Program-made: the position numbers and the translations under genes
The notes under the pieces: model-generated
Database searches by the model: none
Seen by the model: the letters and a program-made list of their open reading frames with translations, nothing else
What the model was told of the DNA's origin: nothing
Part shown: piece after piece, positions 53,344-63,600 of the stretch
Numbering within the stretch: position 1 is the first letter of the stretch
Layout: each line of letters begins with the position of its first letter
Source of the DNA: Coprinus comatus
Lineage: Eukaryota > Basidiomycota > Agaricomycetes > Agaricales > Agaricaceae
Length of the DNA stretch: 64,000 nt
Direction of reading: 5' to 3'
Assembly: GCA_034638255.1 (NCBI GenBank)
Contig: JAWPGT010000002.1
Location: 2,033,501-2,097,500 of the forward strand

Positions 53344-53660
53344 TTAAAATGGTAACAAATAGGTACCACTAGTTGTTTTAATTGGGTACATACATATGTT
53401 CCTTTCATTATACATATGTATGTGCCTTTTATTGTACATATGTTTGTATGTATATACCCATTACTATTATATGATGCATTTTTTCATGATTAATAATGAT
53501 TTTCTACACTTTTAGTTTTGTCATATGCAAAAAAAAAAAAGTTATAGTAGGATTCTACTAAACATATATGTTCTTTAGTAGACTTTTTCTCAGTTTTTTT
53601 TCATTTCTATTATTGTTATTACCACCATATCATATATTCAAAGGCTATAGATTACTACAA
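53344..53660. other. AT-rich spacer in the old DNA transposon
   Basis: About 320 bp of A/T-rich sequence includes a CATATG/ATACATATGTAT cluster (53390-53450) and an A12 run near 53530. No ORF is supported. It lies between two convergent broken ORFs. Confidence 0.5.
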
Positions 53661-53858
53661 TTAGTTTATAACCATATCTTCACCAAATAACTGCCTATAT
53701 CTCTTTTGAAACCCCATAACCATTTTCTTGAGAAACCACTTGTCCCATTCATCATCTTCAGGATAGACAGTATTCCGATAGAAGTCAGTCCACTTGACAC
53801 TAAAATTCTCTTCAAGATTTTGGATCATGAATAATGTGTTTCTAGGATTTAAAGGAAG

Positions 53859-54493
53859 TGTTATGACCACGAACCGTTAAGCTGAACACTCCTGGAACTT
53901 AAACGCTAGAGTGCAGTCGTGTAGGAACGTGCGATCAATAAACACTCTGCTGCAATCTCAAGGCCTTTCAACCTAGTGACCGAGAGGTATGGAGACAGAG
54001 ATGTATAAGGGCTACAACAGAAGAGATTAAAGCTTAAGGCTTTAATCGTCTAATACATCGAGTATTTATACTATTCTAGGGATGTACCTAATAATAGCTA
54101 CTAACTAATTATAACCTAATACTCGTCATCGCTTTATAATCTACTCCATACACAATGCTAGAACTGTCAACAGGAGTAGGTGAGACATCGGGGTCGGGGA
54201 CTATTTACTCCATATACAATGAAAGATTAGTCAACAGGAGTAAAATGACGAAACAGATAACTAATACTGGAGCTGGGGAAATGTATACTTCTAAGCATAA
54301 GTGGAGTCTCATACTTAGTTCGACGTTAGGTCATAACGATGTCATAGTGATGTCACTGTGATGTCACCGGGGAGTGGTATGTCAAGCGGAGTCGTCCATG
54401 GTGTCATCATTGGGAATGAGTTCGGGGAAGATGGCGAACAAGTCTTCCTCAGTGGTGGTGGTACGGGCCGGTGGTTTGGGTGGACTCGTAACA
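53859..54493 (-). repeat. 3' LTR of the chromovirus
   Basis: The 635-bp sequence appears identical to the copy at 61488-62122, at a constant offset of 7,629 bp. On the minus strand it runs TGTTACGAG...GGTCATAACA. It contains the last codons of the extra ORF (stop at 54382-54384). Confidence 0.95.
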
Positions 54494-55710
54494 TTACTTC
54501 CTTCCTTAAGGGGAATGTCCTCATTCTCAACTTCAGAGGTCTCTGCAAGGGGAGCCAGTGATGTTGGCCTCGGCGACGGGGTCGTAGTCTTCTCCAAAGT
54601 CTCGTCCAAAGTCTTCTTGATTTGATCCAGTACTCTGGCATGAGCGGCGGCGTGCTTGGCGAGAGTGGGAATGGCATCGATGATGTCTTTCACTGCGAGA
54701 TCCAGTCGGAATCGGGGTACGGGGTCCTGTCGATCGTGAGCGGCGTATCTCTGGTGGTTCATGAATGCTAGGACGCGTTGTCCCTCGATTGATTGGTCGT
54801 TGTGTCGGTTGCTGTTGTAAAAGTGTCCTATCTCCTTGTAGAATGTTACTGTCCGTTTTATCGGCAGGGCGGAGTTTAGGGTTTTGGATGTAGTGCTCCT
54901 CAATAACGGAGGTCGGGATGGTGTTGGAAGGGAGGCCTTTGTACTTGTTGCGGGAGCAATGCTTGGCATAGTGGCCTGGAGCAGTTTGCTTACAGTGGTT
55001 GCAGAAGTAACTTTCGCAATGTGGTAGGAAGTGGTTATGTCCGTTACATGCAGGGCACCGACGCTGTGTGGATTTAATTGGTGGCATGTATGGGGTCTGG
55101 GACATTGGCTGGGAACGTTTGGTGGGATAGTAGGTTGGTCAGGTAGTAGCTTTCCTGAGTGGTCAGGTTCCGGGCCCATTGTTCGAGCATGTAGTGGTTC
55201 CTGAGGAGTGGTGTGAGTCGCTTCCGAGTCTCTAGAAAGGATTCCGTCCCTTCGAGTCTCAAGGTTGCTAGTGCTAACATATCGTGGTCCAAAACTAACG
55301 CTGAAGAGCGAAGGTCTTGAATTTCGGGATCTGTCAAGATCCTGGAAAAGCTGGTGGAGGCTAGCATGCTCTGGTTGTGAAAAACCATTCGATTGGAGTT
55401 TTTGACAAGTGTGGGCCAAGGTGTCCCAAAGGTACAGTTCCTTAGCTCTTTGAGGAAAGTAAGCAGATAGGTCTTCCCGAAGGGTGTGAAGGAGTGTGCG
55501 GCGTTCAGAGTTGTTTCGATGAACGGATTCGAGGTCAGCGATGTATGTTTCGCATGATAGTCGGAATCGAACAAGCTGAGTGTCAGGGGAATACGGGAGA
55601 GGGATGCGTGTGGTGGAACCATTGGCAGGAGCCAAGGTTTGGGTTGGGAGTACGGTGGGGGTGGCATTGGCGATAGTAGTGATGGGTGTATTGGGAGGAG
55701 AGTAGAGCAT
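54382..55710 (-). pseudogene. Extra 3' ORF of the chromovirus with zinc-knuckle-like motifs, frame-disrupted
   Basis: This frame starts 17 bp after the pol stop and is open for 442 codons into the 3' LTR. Protein-like sequence is spread over three frames. The first part is in this frame (YLWDTLAHTCQKLQSNGFSQ). A second part is in the frame of 55074-55667 (LEQWARNLTTQESYYLTNLL). A third, in the frame of 54533-55105, holds a Cys/His cluster: CPACNGHNHFLPHC, then CNHCKQTAPGHYAKHC. The original frame then returns (FYKEIGHFYNSNRHNDQSIE and DLAVKDIIDAIPTLAKH). One intact ancestor protein of about 400-450 residues with a double zinc knuckle is likely. It is not a usual chromovirus gene; a second nucleocapsid-like or accessory role is inference. 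Confidence 0.55.
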
Positions 55711-55726
55711 TGAACTGGGGATTTGG

Positions 55727-58700
55727 TCAGAGTCCGTGTCTCTTTTTATAATCTTTTAGGATTGCTCCTGAATTGGTAAGATTCGATTCAGGCTCCCAAG
55801 AATCTTCCGTAGAAGAGTATCCTTTCCAATGAACAAGATACCGTCTTGTCCTCGGGGTTCCTCGGTGGTTCAGGATATTTTCGACTTCGTATTCTTCTTC
55901 TCCATTTACGATGTCTGGAGGTGGTGCTGTAAACATTTTGCCATATACGTCATTCTCTTTGACAGGAGTGAGGAGTTGGATATGGAATTTGTTGTGGATC
56001 CTCCACGTCATTGGTAACTCTAGCTCATAGGTGGTTGTTCCTATTTTGCGTAGAATTTTGAAGGGGCCTTCTCGGCGCTGTGCCATCTTCTTCGATTTGT
56101 ATTTGATTTGGAGGTTTCTGTTATCGAGCCAGACCCGTTGTCCTGGTTCTAGGGTTGGTAATGGTCTGTTCGATCGAGCGGCCATAAGTTGACGCATATG
56201 TTCATGAGCTTCTTGAGCCTGTTCTCTTGTTTGTTTGAGGTACTCAAATCGGGATGAGATAGATGGGATGTTTGAGGGTTCTTCCGTAGTATGGAATGTT
56301 TTTGGTGCATAGCCATACATTAGTTCGAATGGGGTTTGAGTGCGACCAGCATGGGTACGGGAATTGTGTGTAAATTCGAGGATAGGCAGTGCTCGTGCCC
56401 AGGAGTTGGGATTTGCAGAGCAATAGATGGATAAGAATAGTTCGATCTCTTGATTGAATCTTTCGGTTGATCCGTCGGATTGAGGATGATAGGCGGTCGA
56501 GTATGCGGGTTCTATATTTAGTTTTGAATAGAATTCTTGCATTGACTTGGCGATGAATTGGGGTCCTCGATCTGAGATAACCTTTTCGGGAGTTCCGAAT
56601 TTGGCGAATAACCGTTCTATCAATAGCTCGGCTATGTCATCGGCTGTGGCTGTTTTCGCAGTAGGAATAATTAATATCCCCTTTGTAAGTCCATGGTCCA
56701 CTATGGACAATATAGAGTCATAGGGGCCGTCTGGAGGTAGATCCGTTATCATGTCCATGGAGATTTGGGTGAATGGACGGATGGAAGCAGGTCCTTTTAT
56801 GGGTTGTAAAGGTGCTTTGAGTGGGTGGCGGTTGATCTTGTATTGTTGACAAGTTCCACAACCTTGAACGTAGTTGTGTACGAACGAGTTCATACCGGGC
56901 CAGTAACAGTATTGCTTTAGTTTTCGTAAAGTTTCTGTAATTCCTGGATGTCCAGCGGTGATATGGTCGTGTACTCTTTGTAAGAGGGATCGTCTAAGAA
57001 GAAGATCATCTGGGATGACAATCTTATTCTGGTAGCGGAGGAAACCATCGTCATCGATGACGTATGTTTCAGGAATAGATGAAGACCGTTGCTGAGTGAC
57101 GTCTTTTATTTTCTGACCGATGAGGTCATCAATAATGCAGAGTGACGTTTCTTGTAAATCTGTGGAGAATAATGACGGGGGTAGTGCAGTTACGTCATGA
57201 TTATCGTCTCCGATAGGTACGTGATCAGGTCTTCGGGATAGATGATCAGTGGGACCATTTTTCTTGCCGGGAATATGTCGGATTTCGATGTTGAATCTTT
57301 GCATATACGCTGTCCATCGTGCTTGTCGTCGGTTGAGATCTTGAGGGTTTTTCCAACGTTTGAGGTTTTCGTGATCGGACCATACAATGGTTTTGTGTGG
57401 TGATCCTTCGAAGTAGTGTCTCCACTCTGTGAGTGCTCGAATTATTGCGAGAAATTCTTGTTCTGAGCAATGATAGTTTCGTTCGGCGGGATTGAAACTT
57501 CGGCTGTGATAAGCAACTGGGTGCTTGACTCCATTGGTGTCTCGTTGTAGTAGGACAGCTCCTGTTGCGTATAGAGATGCATCGCATTCTATTTCAAACG
57601 GTTTAGTTTGATCGGCAACTGTGAGGATGGGCTGTGTGAGAAATCGCGCTTTCAGATCTTCGAATGAAGACTGGCATTCGGATGTCCAATCGAATACTTT
57701 AGTATTAGACATAAGAGCGTTAAGCGGATGTGCGAGGTCGGAGTAGTTTCGAATGAATTTGCGGTAGAAGTTGCAAAATCCAATGAACTTGCGAACGTCT
57801 CGTACTGATTTGGGTACGGGCCATTGTTGGATGCCTTGTAATTTTGCGGGGTCCATGGCGACGTTGTTGGGAGTGATGATTACACCGAGATACTCGAGGT
57901 GTTGTTTTTCGAATTCGCATTTCTCTGTTTTGAGAAATAGATCATTCTTTAGGAGGATTCGTAGTACTTCTTTAGTAATACGGCGAAGTTCCTCTTTAGT
58001 TTTGGCATGAATGAGGATATCATCCATATAGACAATGACTTCTCCATCATCTATCAGCTTTCTAAACAATGAGTCCATCATTGCTTGGAAGGTAGCTGGC
58101 GAGTTGCACATTCCAAAGAACATGACTGTGGGTTCGAAAAGTCCTTTAGTTGTTTTAAAGGCTCCTTTCCATTGATCTCCATCTTTTATGCGGATATTGT
58201 TATATCCTAGACGAACATCAAGTTTTGTGAACCATTTCGAATCTCTCAATTTGTCGAGTATTGATGAGATGAGGGGAATGGGATATGCGTTTTTGATAGT
58301 GTGTTGATTTAGATATCTGTAATCTTGACAGGGCCGTAGTTTTCCATCTTTCTTTCCTACAAAGAAGAAAGGGGAGGCCATAGGTGATTTTGAAGGTCGA
58401 ATGTAACCTTTTTCAAGATTCTCTTTTAAGAAGGTGTCGAGTTCCTTCTCTTCTAGAGGTGATAACCGATATGGTTTAATTGAACGAGCTTCGAATGAAT
58501 CTTCGAGTTCAATTTTATGATCCCAAGGTCGGGTTTAGGAAAGCGTTCTGATGCTTTCTTGTCAAAGAGTTTGTAGAATTCGGCGAACTCTTTAGGAACG
58601 ACTTTCTTAGGGTCGTCTTGTTTCTTGTCACCAAATTGTTGAGCAATGGTGTTAGAGGATGATGTTTTGACGTTGATTTCAACTGAGTCTTCCTCGTCGA

Positions 58701-59217
58701 GGCAGATTTTGTTCAGTTGTGTGTCATCATCTGTAATGGTTTGAATTAGATCAAGGTATATCTCGTCGCTTGATTCTTCTTCTCTCCATTTAAGTAATCT
58801 GTCAGACCAATTGATGTCTGGATTATTTTCCTGTAACCAGGGGAATCCTAAAATGATTCTAGGTTTTCCGAGACTGATTATTTTGGCTTCGATGGTTGTT
58901 TGTCGACCATTAACTGTACAGTTCAATGGGGAATAGAATGAACAAACACCATTTTTGGTACCATCTGCATTGTAAGCAGTAATGGGTTTTAAGAGTTTCT
59001 TGACAGGCCATTGGTGTTGTTTAACCAAAGCTGGGTCAATGAAATTTCCTCCTGCTCCTGAGTCGATGAGGGCGAGGATATCCACGGTTTCTGAGTTGGC
59101 TACTGCACTGGAAGTTTGTGTGGGGGCGTAGATAGAGTTGGATCCATTTCCTCCGAGTTGTACAGCGTTGAGTGGAAGAGGAATAGAATATGATGATGTA
59201 GATGGGGCAGTAGACAC
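55727..59217 (-). pseudogene. Chromovirus pol (protease-RT-RNase H-integrase-chromodomain), one frame break
   Basis: The protease part (58453-59217) has ALIDSGAGGNFIDPALVKQH. A single missing base near 58530 shifts the frame, after which pol continues to 55727. Reverse transcriptase has LRPCQDYRYLNQHTIKNAYP, KLDVRLGYNNIRI and the catalytic VIVYMDDILIH. RNase H has FEIECDASLYATGAVLLQ. The integrase zinc region reads HITAGHPGITETLRKLKQY to CGTCQQYK, with catalytic contexts SMDMITDLP, VISDRGPQF and STERFNQEIE. A C-terminal chromodomain (YEVENILNHRG, then RRYLVHWKGYSSTEDSWEP) is diagnostic of chromoviruses and targets integration to modified chromatin. Apart from the frame break, all catalytic residues are present. 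Confidence 0.93.
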
Positions 59218-59252
59218 AGATGGAAGAGAGTTAGACGTGGTGGCTAATCTCT

Positions 59253-60412
59253 TTAAGCAAAATCCTTGATTTCGCTGTTGAAATCGTCGTTCATGTTATC
59301 TTGGGAGAAGTAATCGTAGACGTCTGCTACTTCTTCTTCAGGGGCGGTTTCAATGAGGTTGTTGATCTGGCGTCGTAGATGGGGGTTTCGATTTTTGGTC
59401 GGGGCCTTCCTCTGGTTGTACGCCTGGCGAGGGATTGACCTCGGGCGATTAGGTGATGGGCCAGTTCGTCGAGCTGGGCATCGGTTGGCGAAATGGCCTG
59501 GTTTCTTGCAGAGGAAACAGAGTCGATCTCTGAACAATTCCTTTTGTTCGCTTGTGAAGACTCTGTCGATGAATTGATTAAGGATTTCTCCGGGATCAAT
59601 TTGAGATGGCTGATGGGCTTCTTCTTCAAAGTCCTCCTGTTCATCGTGTATGTTACAGAGTTCCTCTTCACCGTTGAGGCGAAGGTTATTGATTGCCTCT
59701 TCGATGTAGTCGACATCCATGGCGTACGGGTCTTTTGCGACCACGGGTGGTTGAACGTAACGCGGGATAGACTGCGGTTGACGAAAGTTTTGAGTCTGGC
59801 GATAGCGAGGGTTTTGACGTATTTGAGGGTTCCTTTGGGGATAGTGTGTCTGACGATAGTCTCGTTCAGACTGAAGTATGTGGCTGGCTGCGCGGGCAGC
59901 GCCTTTCCATGCTTCATAGGTATCGGCTGGCATGGCTCTGATGGCATACATTCCAATTGTGGGTTCAAGACCCATTTTGAAGAGATGGATTTTGAGTGTG
60001 TCCTGTGTGATTTGTGCTTCAAGTGCGAGGGATTCAATTCTGCGATGTACTCGTGTACGTTGCGCATTCCTTGTTTAAACTTGGTAATCCGGGCCATGGC
60101 ATCTGAGACATGGGTGGATGAGCGGAAGCTTGTGTCCAAGGCTTTGGTGAATGCTGTGAAGGTTCCCAAATTGTAGGTTGAAGTCTTGTCGTCGTATGCG
60201 CTTTCTGTGAAGGCATGTGCCCATGTGGCTGCCGGTCCAACCATAAGGGAAAGAGTGTATAGGATCTTTGTTTCGCTGTCATGGAATCGGGCTTGATCTG
60301 CTGCATAGTAGATTCCAAGTCGTTGTTTCCAATGACTGTAGGATGCTGTGTCTCCAGCGAATGGTGGGGGAACTGGGAGTTTGAGTGCTGGGACTGTAGT
60401 TGTGGAGGGCAT
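59253..60412 (-). pseudogene. Chromovirus gag, one frame break
   Basis: Gag starts at the ATG at 60412 (MPSTTTVPALKLPVPPPFAG). Upstream codons are also open and Pro/Ser-rich, without an ATG. The capsid-like region includes TSFRSSTHVSDAMARITKFK. Near 60040 one base is missing in a T run and the rest follows in another frame: MGLEPTIGMYAIRAMPADTY, then a CCHC zinc knuckle CFLCKKPGHFANRC, then a basic tail. The stop TAA is at about 59257-59259. Protease opens in the minus-one frame directly after GATTTTGC, consistent either with translational frameshifting or with one more missing T. Confidence 0.88.
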
Positions 60413-61020
60413 CTTTGGATTTGAGCTTGACGAGCTGTTTGTAGTAGGTGTGGAGGGATTTGGTGGAGCCGGGGGTAATGACGGAGTGTGTGGAGTTGTT
60501 GGGTTGGCGGGAGTTGTGATTGGTGTATGGACTCGAGACGGGATAGTAACTCTAGGTCTTCGAGGAGGGATTGGCGGGGGGTCGTCGTCGTCTGAGTCGT
60601 CTTCTTCGGATGAAGATTGTTGTTGTTTCTCTCTGTATTGCTGTTTTGAAGTTTCGCTAGATTGCGAACCTTGTCGTTGTATAGGACTAGGTTCTCCGAA
60701 AAGCTGAGATTGGGGAGGTATTGGTGGTTGTGTATAAAATGACGAGGTGGAGCGTCCAGAGTCTTGTGAGGTAGAGGCTTGGATCGGTCCGGGGATGTGA
60801 ACTGGGAAGGGTTCGGTGGAAGGGGTTTCTCGGTAGCGAGATCTGCTTCGTTGAAGTTGTGTCCTATCAAATTCCGGTTTAGGAACTGATGTTTGACTGG
60901 TTCTTCGTTGTCGTGAAATGATGATTCAGAGTTGGTGGTTGCCCAAGAATTGGTAGAGGTTTTTATAAAGGAGTGTGGGGGTGTAAGGAATGGATTGGGA
61001 ATGGAAAAGGGAGAACTGCT

Positions 61021-61128
61021 GCCTAACAGCTTGATAATGCTCGCTTAGAGCTTTTACTGACTAACAGCTTGAGTGCTCGCTTAGAGCTTTTACTGACTTA
61101 ACAGCTTGCGCTCGCTTAGAGCTTGACG
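61021..61128. repeat. Tandem repeat in the chromovirus leader
   Basis: About three copies of a 35-40-bp unit (AACAGCTTG, then GCTCGCTTAGAGCTT, then TTACTGACT) lie between the PBS and gag. Unit lengths differ by a few bases. The remaining leader (60940-61487) has no ORF of note. Confidence 0.85.
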
Positions 61129-61473
61129 GCCAGGAGGTCCTAATTAAAGGGGCCTGACTACGACTTACTAAATGCGTAGATTTCAGCGATGTACAAACCC
61201 ACCGCGGTCCGGTTGGCTAGGATTTCAAACACCTAGACTTCCCACTTTGCTCCGGCGAAGGAGTATCACTTTGTGAGCTGCGACGCGTTATACCAGGGAT
61301 TAGCGGGTATAACGACTACCAGTATACCACTAAGAGGTACCGGTTAGACCAGAACAAGTAACGCCGTTTCAAGTTCCAAGATGACGGGAATCGATTGACT
61401 GCCGGGTTTCGACAATCCTCCGTTCGGTTCCAAGGGGGAGAGACCGGATAACCCTACCGGTCCAGTGAAAGGG

Positions 61474-61485
61474 AAGCTTTAATCT
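61474..61485 (-). promoter_or_regulatory. Chromovirus self-priming PBS
   Basis: On the minus strand AGATTAAAGCTT lies two bases inside the 5' LTR boundary. Its exact 12-base complement AAGCTTTAATCT is in the LTR (61653-61664), starting about 35 bp downstream of a minus-strand TATAAATA (61692-61699). That is where transcription should start. In Tf1/sushi-type elements the first bases of the mRNA fold back onto the PBS and prime cDNA synthesis; the layout here fits that. Confidence 0.7.
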
Positions 61486-61487
61486 AA

Positions 61488-62122
61488 TGTTATGACCACG
61501 AACCGTTAAGCTGAACACTCCTGGAACTTAAACGCTAGAGTGCAGTCGTGTAGGAACGTGCGATCAATAAACACTCTGCTGCAATCTCAAGGCCTTTCAA
61601 CCTAGTGACCGAGAGGTATGGAGACAGAGATGTATAAGGGCTACAACAGAAGAGATTAAAGCTTAAGGCTTTAATCGTCTAATACATCGAGTATTTATAC
61701 TATTCTAGGGATGTACCTAATAATAGCTACTAACTAATTATAACCTAATACTCGTCATCGCTTTATAATCTACTCCATACACAATGCTAGAACTGTCAAC
61801 AGGAGTAGGTGAGACATCGGGGTCGGGGACTATTTACTCCATATACAATGAAAGATTAGTCAACAGGAGTAAAATGACGAAACAGATAACTAATACTGGA
61901 GCTGGGGAAATGTATACTTCTAAGCATAAGTGGAGTCTCATACTTAGTTCGACGTTAGGTCATAACGATGTCATAGTGATGTCACTGTGATGTCACCGGG
62001 GAGTGGTATGTCAAGCGGAGTCGTCCATGGTGTCATCATTGGGAATGAGTTCGGGGAAGATGGCGAACAAGTCTTCCTCAGTGGTGGTGGTACGGGCCGG
62101 TGGTTTGGGTGGACTCGTAACA
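61488..62122 (-). repeat. 5' LTR of the chromovirus
   Basis: This 635-bp LTR matches the one at 53859-54493. The minus-strand TATAAATA at 61692-61699 is the likely promoter, with the start site near 61664. Confidence 0.94.
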
Positions 62123-62326
62123 GGAAGACTGTTAAATCCTTCAGTAATCTCCTCTCCATTTACAACTGCAGTAACTTTCCACAACTTCCAAAATATAGCT
62201 CCTGCAATAACAGAGTCATAGGGACAACCACAATGATAAAGCCCATCCTCCTGAAAAGTAACACTTTTTTTCCCTCTTCCAGCTCTTCTTGCCCCAACAC
62301 CATGAATAACAATATCACGAACTGTC

Positions 62327-62621
62327 TGTCAGGAATGCTCTAGACAGTCCCCAAGGTCAGTACTTATTGTTAATTGAGGTTAGAAGAGTTGTGGTTGGAT
62401 ATTCTCTTTGGAGTTCTGGACTTGTAGATTGTTTCCGCTTTCTGTGACATTACAATGTCACGTCACATGTTACTGAAGCGTCCTGCAGACACATGAAGAC
62501 TCTCTAGTCTAATACAAGTGTCTGCAGTGTTTGTGTTCTATCTCAGTCATTTCTCATTGGTTTCCTTCCATTCCTTCGTCATCGTGCTCGTCTCATCGTC
62601 CTCTACAATCCTGCGCTTACA
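62327..62621 (+). repeat. 5' LTR of copia B (short variant, 295 bp)
   Basis: The LTR begins TGTCAGGAATG and ends GCGCTTACA, and is followed directly by the GGTTATGGGCCCC primer-binding site. It lacks the 53-bp tandem duplication present in the two solo LTRs at 45.3 and 45.9 kb. The bases before it (CTGTC) do not match the bases after it, as expected for the left end of an element whose right LTR is outside the window. Confidence 0.88.
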
Positions 62622-62723
62622 GGTTATGGGCCCCATGCTTTAGGACTTCAAGAAACACGTTATTTATTCACATATTCCACTCTCTACTGCTCAACACTCT
62701 TTCTACTATTTTACAACAACTTT

Positions 62724-63597
62724 ATGGCTTTCAAAATGCGTCACTCATACTCTGGACATCCCTCCCTTCCTCCTAAACCTTTAGCTCTACCTCAGACCGC
62801 TTTTCCAACCACAAAATGTGATTTTTGTAGAGTTACAGGCCACTCTCAGGTTTCATGCTTTAGTTTTGAGAAGGCAAAGGCAAAAGCTCAATATCTCACC
62901 AACCGACCATCCGAATCACTTCAAACTTGTCATACACGTTTATCCCCTATTTCGCAAACACCACCCACAATTTGGTGCCACGAGACGAACTCCTTCATTA
63001 CCGAGTTTGCTGGCAATGCAACATCTACCCTTCCTTCCTCCAGCCCTCTCCAACCTCATGCAAGTTTCCAATGGCTTTGTGACACTGGTGCTACATCTCA
63101 CATGTCTTCCCACCATCACTGGTTTAGGAACTACACCCCCTCTCACATTCCCATTCGCTTGGCTGATCATTCTGTGGTTTACTCAGCTGGCATAGGTTCT
63201 GTGGTGTTTGAGCCTATTCTGAAAGGAAAGAAGGCTAGACCAGTTGAATTTTCGAGGGTTTTACACATTCCTGTTGAACTATTATTAGTTCTTCCATGAC
63301 ATTCTCTAATGGCATTATGCTTGTTGAACTATTATTAGTTCTACAATGACATTCTCTAATGGCATTACACTAGATGAACATGTGACTCAAATATGTTCTC
63401 GCACGGACCATTGCATTAACGTATATAAACCTTGTAGTAGTTACATTATATACCTAAGTTCTTTTCTACCTCAACAACCACCCTCAGTAAGTCTAAGTCA
63501 TACCTACCTTAGCATACATGCTATGCTCTTGTTTTAACAGTTCCTGACCTAGGGAACAACCTCCTATCTTGCCTAGTGCAACTGGGTTAGGAACACT
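62724..63597 (+). pseudogene. Copia B gag-pol remnant, split by an LTR
   Basis: The frame from 62724 (MAFKMRHSYSGHPSL) contains a CCHC zinc knuckle (CDFCRVTGHSQVSC) only about 30 codons from its start, so most of the usual gag N-terminal region is missing. The protease active site WLCDTGATSHMSSHHHWF follows. The frame is cut at 63271 by the family A LTR. It continues in register after 63544 as DLGNNLLSCLVQLG and then stops. Beyond this, pol is not recognisable. Confidence 0.75.
63272..63539 (+). mobile_element. Solo LTR, copia family A variant, with duplicated first 50 bp
   Basis: This LTR is TGTTGAAC...TTTTAACA, 268 bp long. It is flanked by ATTCC (63267-63271) and GTTCC (63540-63544), a 5-bp duplication with one change. 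The opening TGTTGAACTATTATTAGTTC is repeated at 63322, so about 50 bp is duplicated at its left end. It is diverged from the LTRs of the full-length copia A. Confidence 0.82.
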
Positions 63598-63600
63598 AGT

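Larger units (their letters stand above)
53859..62122 (-). mobile_element. Ty3/gypsy chromovirus, full length (8,264 bp)
   Basis: The element has 635-bp LTRs, apparently identical over their length, and the target duplication GGAAG at 53854-53858 and 62123-62127. Read on the minus strand the order is 5' LTR (61488-62122), self-priming PBS, leader with tandem repeats, gag, protease-RT-RNase H-integrase-chromodomain, an extra ORF, and 3' LTR (53859-54493). Near-identical LTRs mean a very recent insertion. Gag-pol nevertheless shows one-base frame breaks (near 60040 and 58530, and at the gag-pol junction near 59257), each beside a short homopolymer. Confidence 0.95.
53661..62326 (-). pseudogene. 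Unknown ORF split by the chromovirus insertion
   Basis: On the minus strand a frame runs from 62326 down to the GGAAG duplication at 62123 and continues without a shift from 53858 to the TAA at 53661. The left part contains SVTFQEDGLYHCGCPYDS and AGAIFWKLWK; the right part contains LNPRNTLFMIQNLEENFSVK and FLKKMVMGFQKRYRQLFGED. Its 5' end is cut by the copia B LTR at 62327. I do not recognise the family. Its position, tail to tail with the Harbinger-like ORF, suggests it belongs to the same old DNA transposon. It is broken twice by insertions. Confidence 0.55.
62327..63600 (+). mobile_element. Copia B element, 5' part only
   Basis: This comprises an LTR, a PBS, a shortened gag and the beginning of pol, interrupted by an LTR of family A and lost soon after 63596. 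No 3' LTR is in view. It inserted into the unknown ORF at 62326. Confidence 0.75.

Noticed and set aside
54155..54361. 68-codon frame repeated at 61784-61990
   Set aside because: The duplicate is simply the two chromovirus LTRs; no independent gene is supported.
59493..60176. 227-codon plus-strand frame in the chromovirus
   Set aside because: It is antisense to gag; codon content mirrors the real frame.
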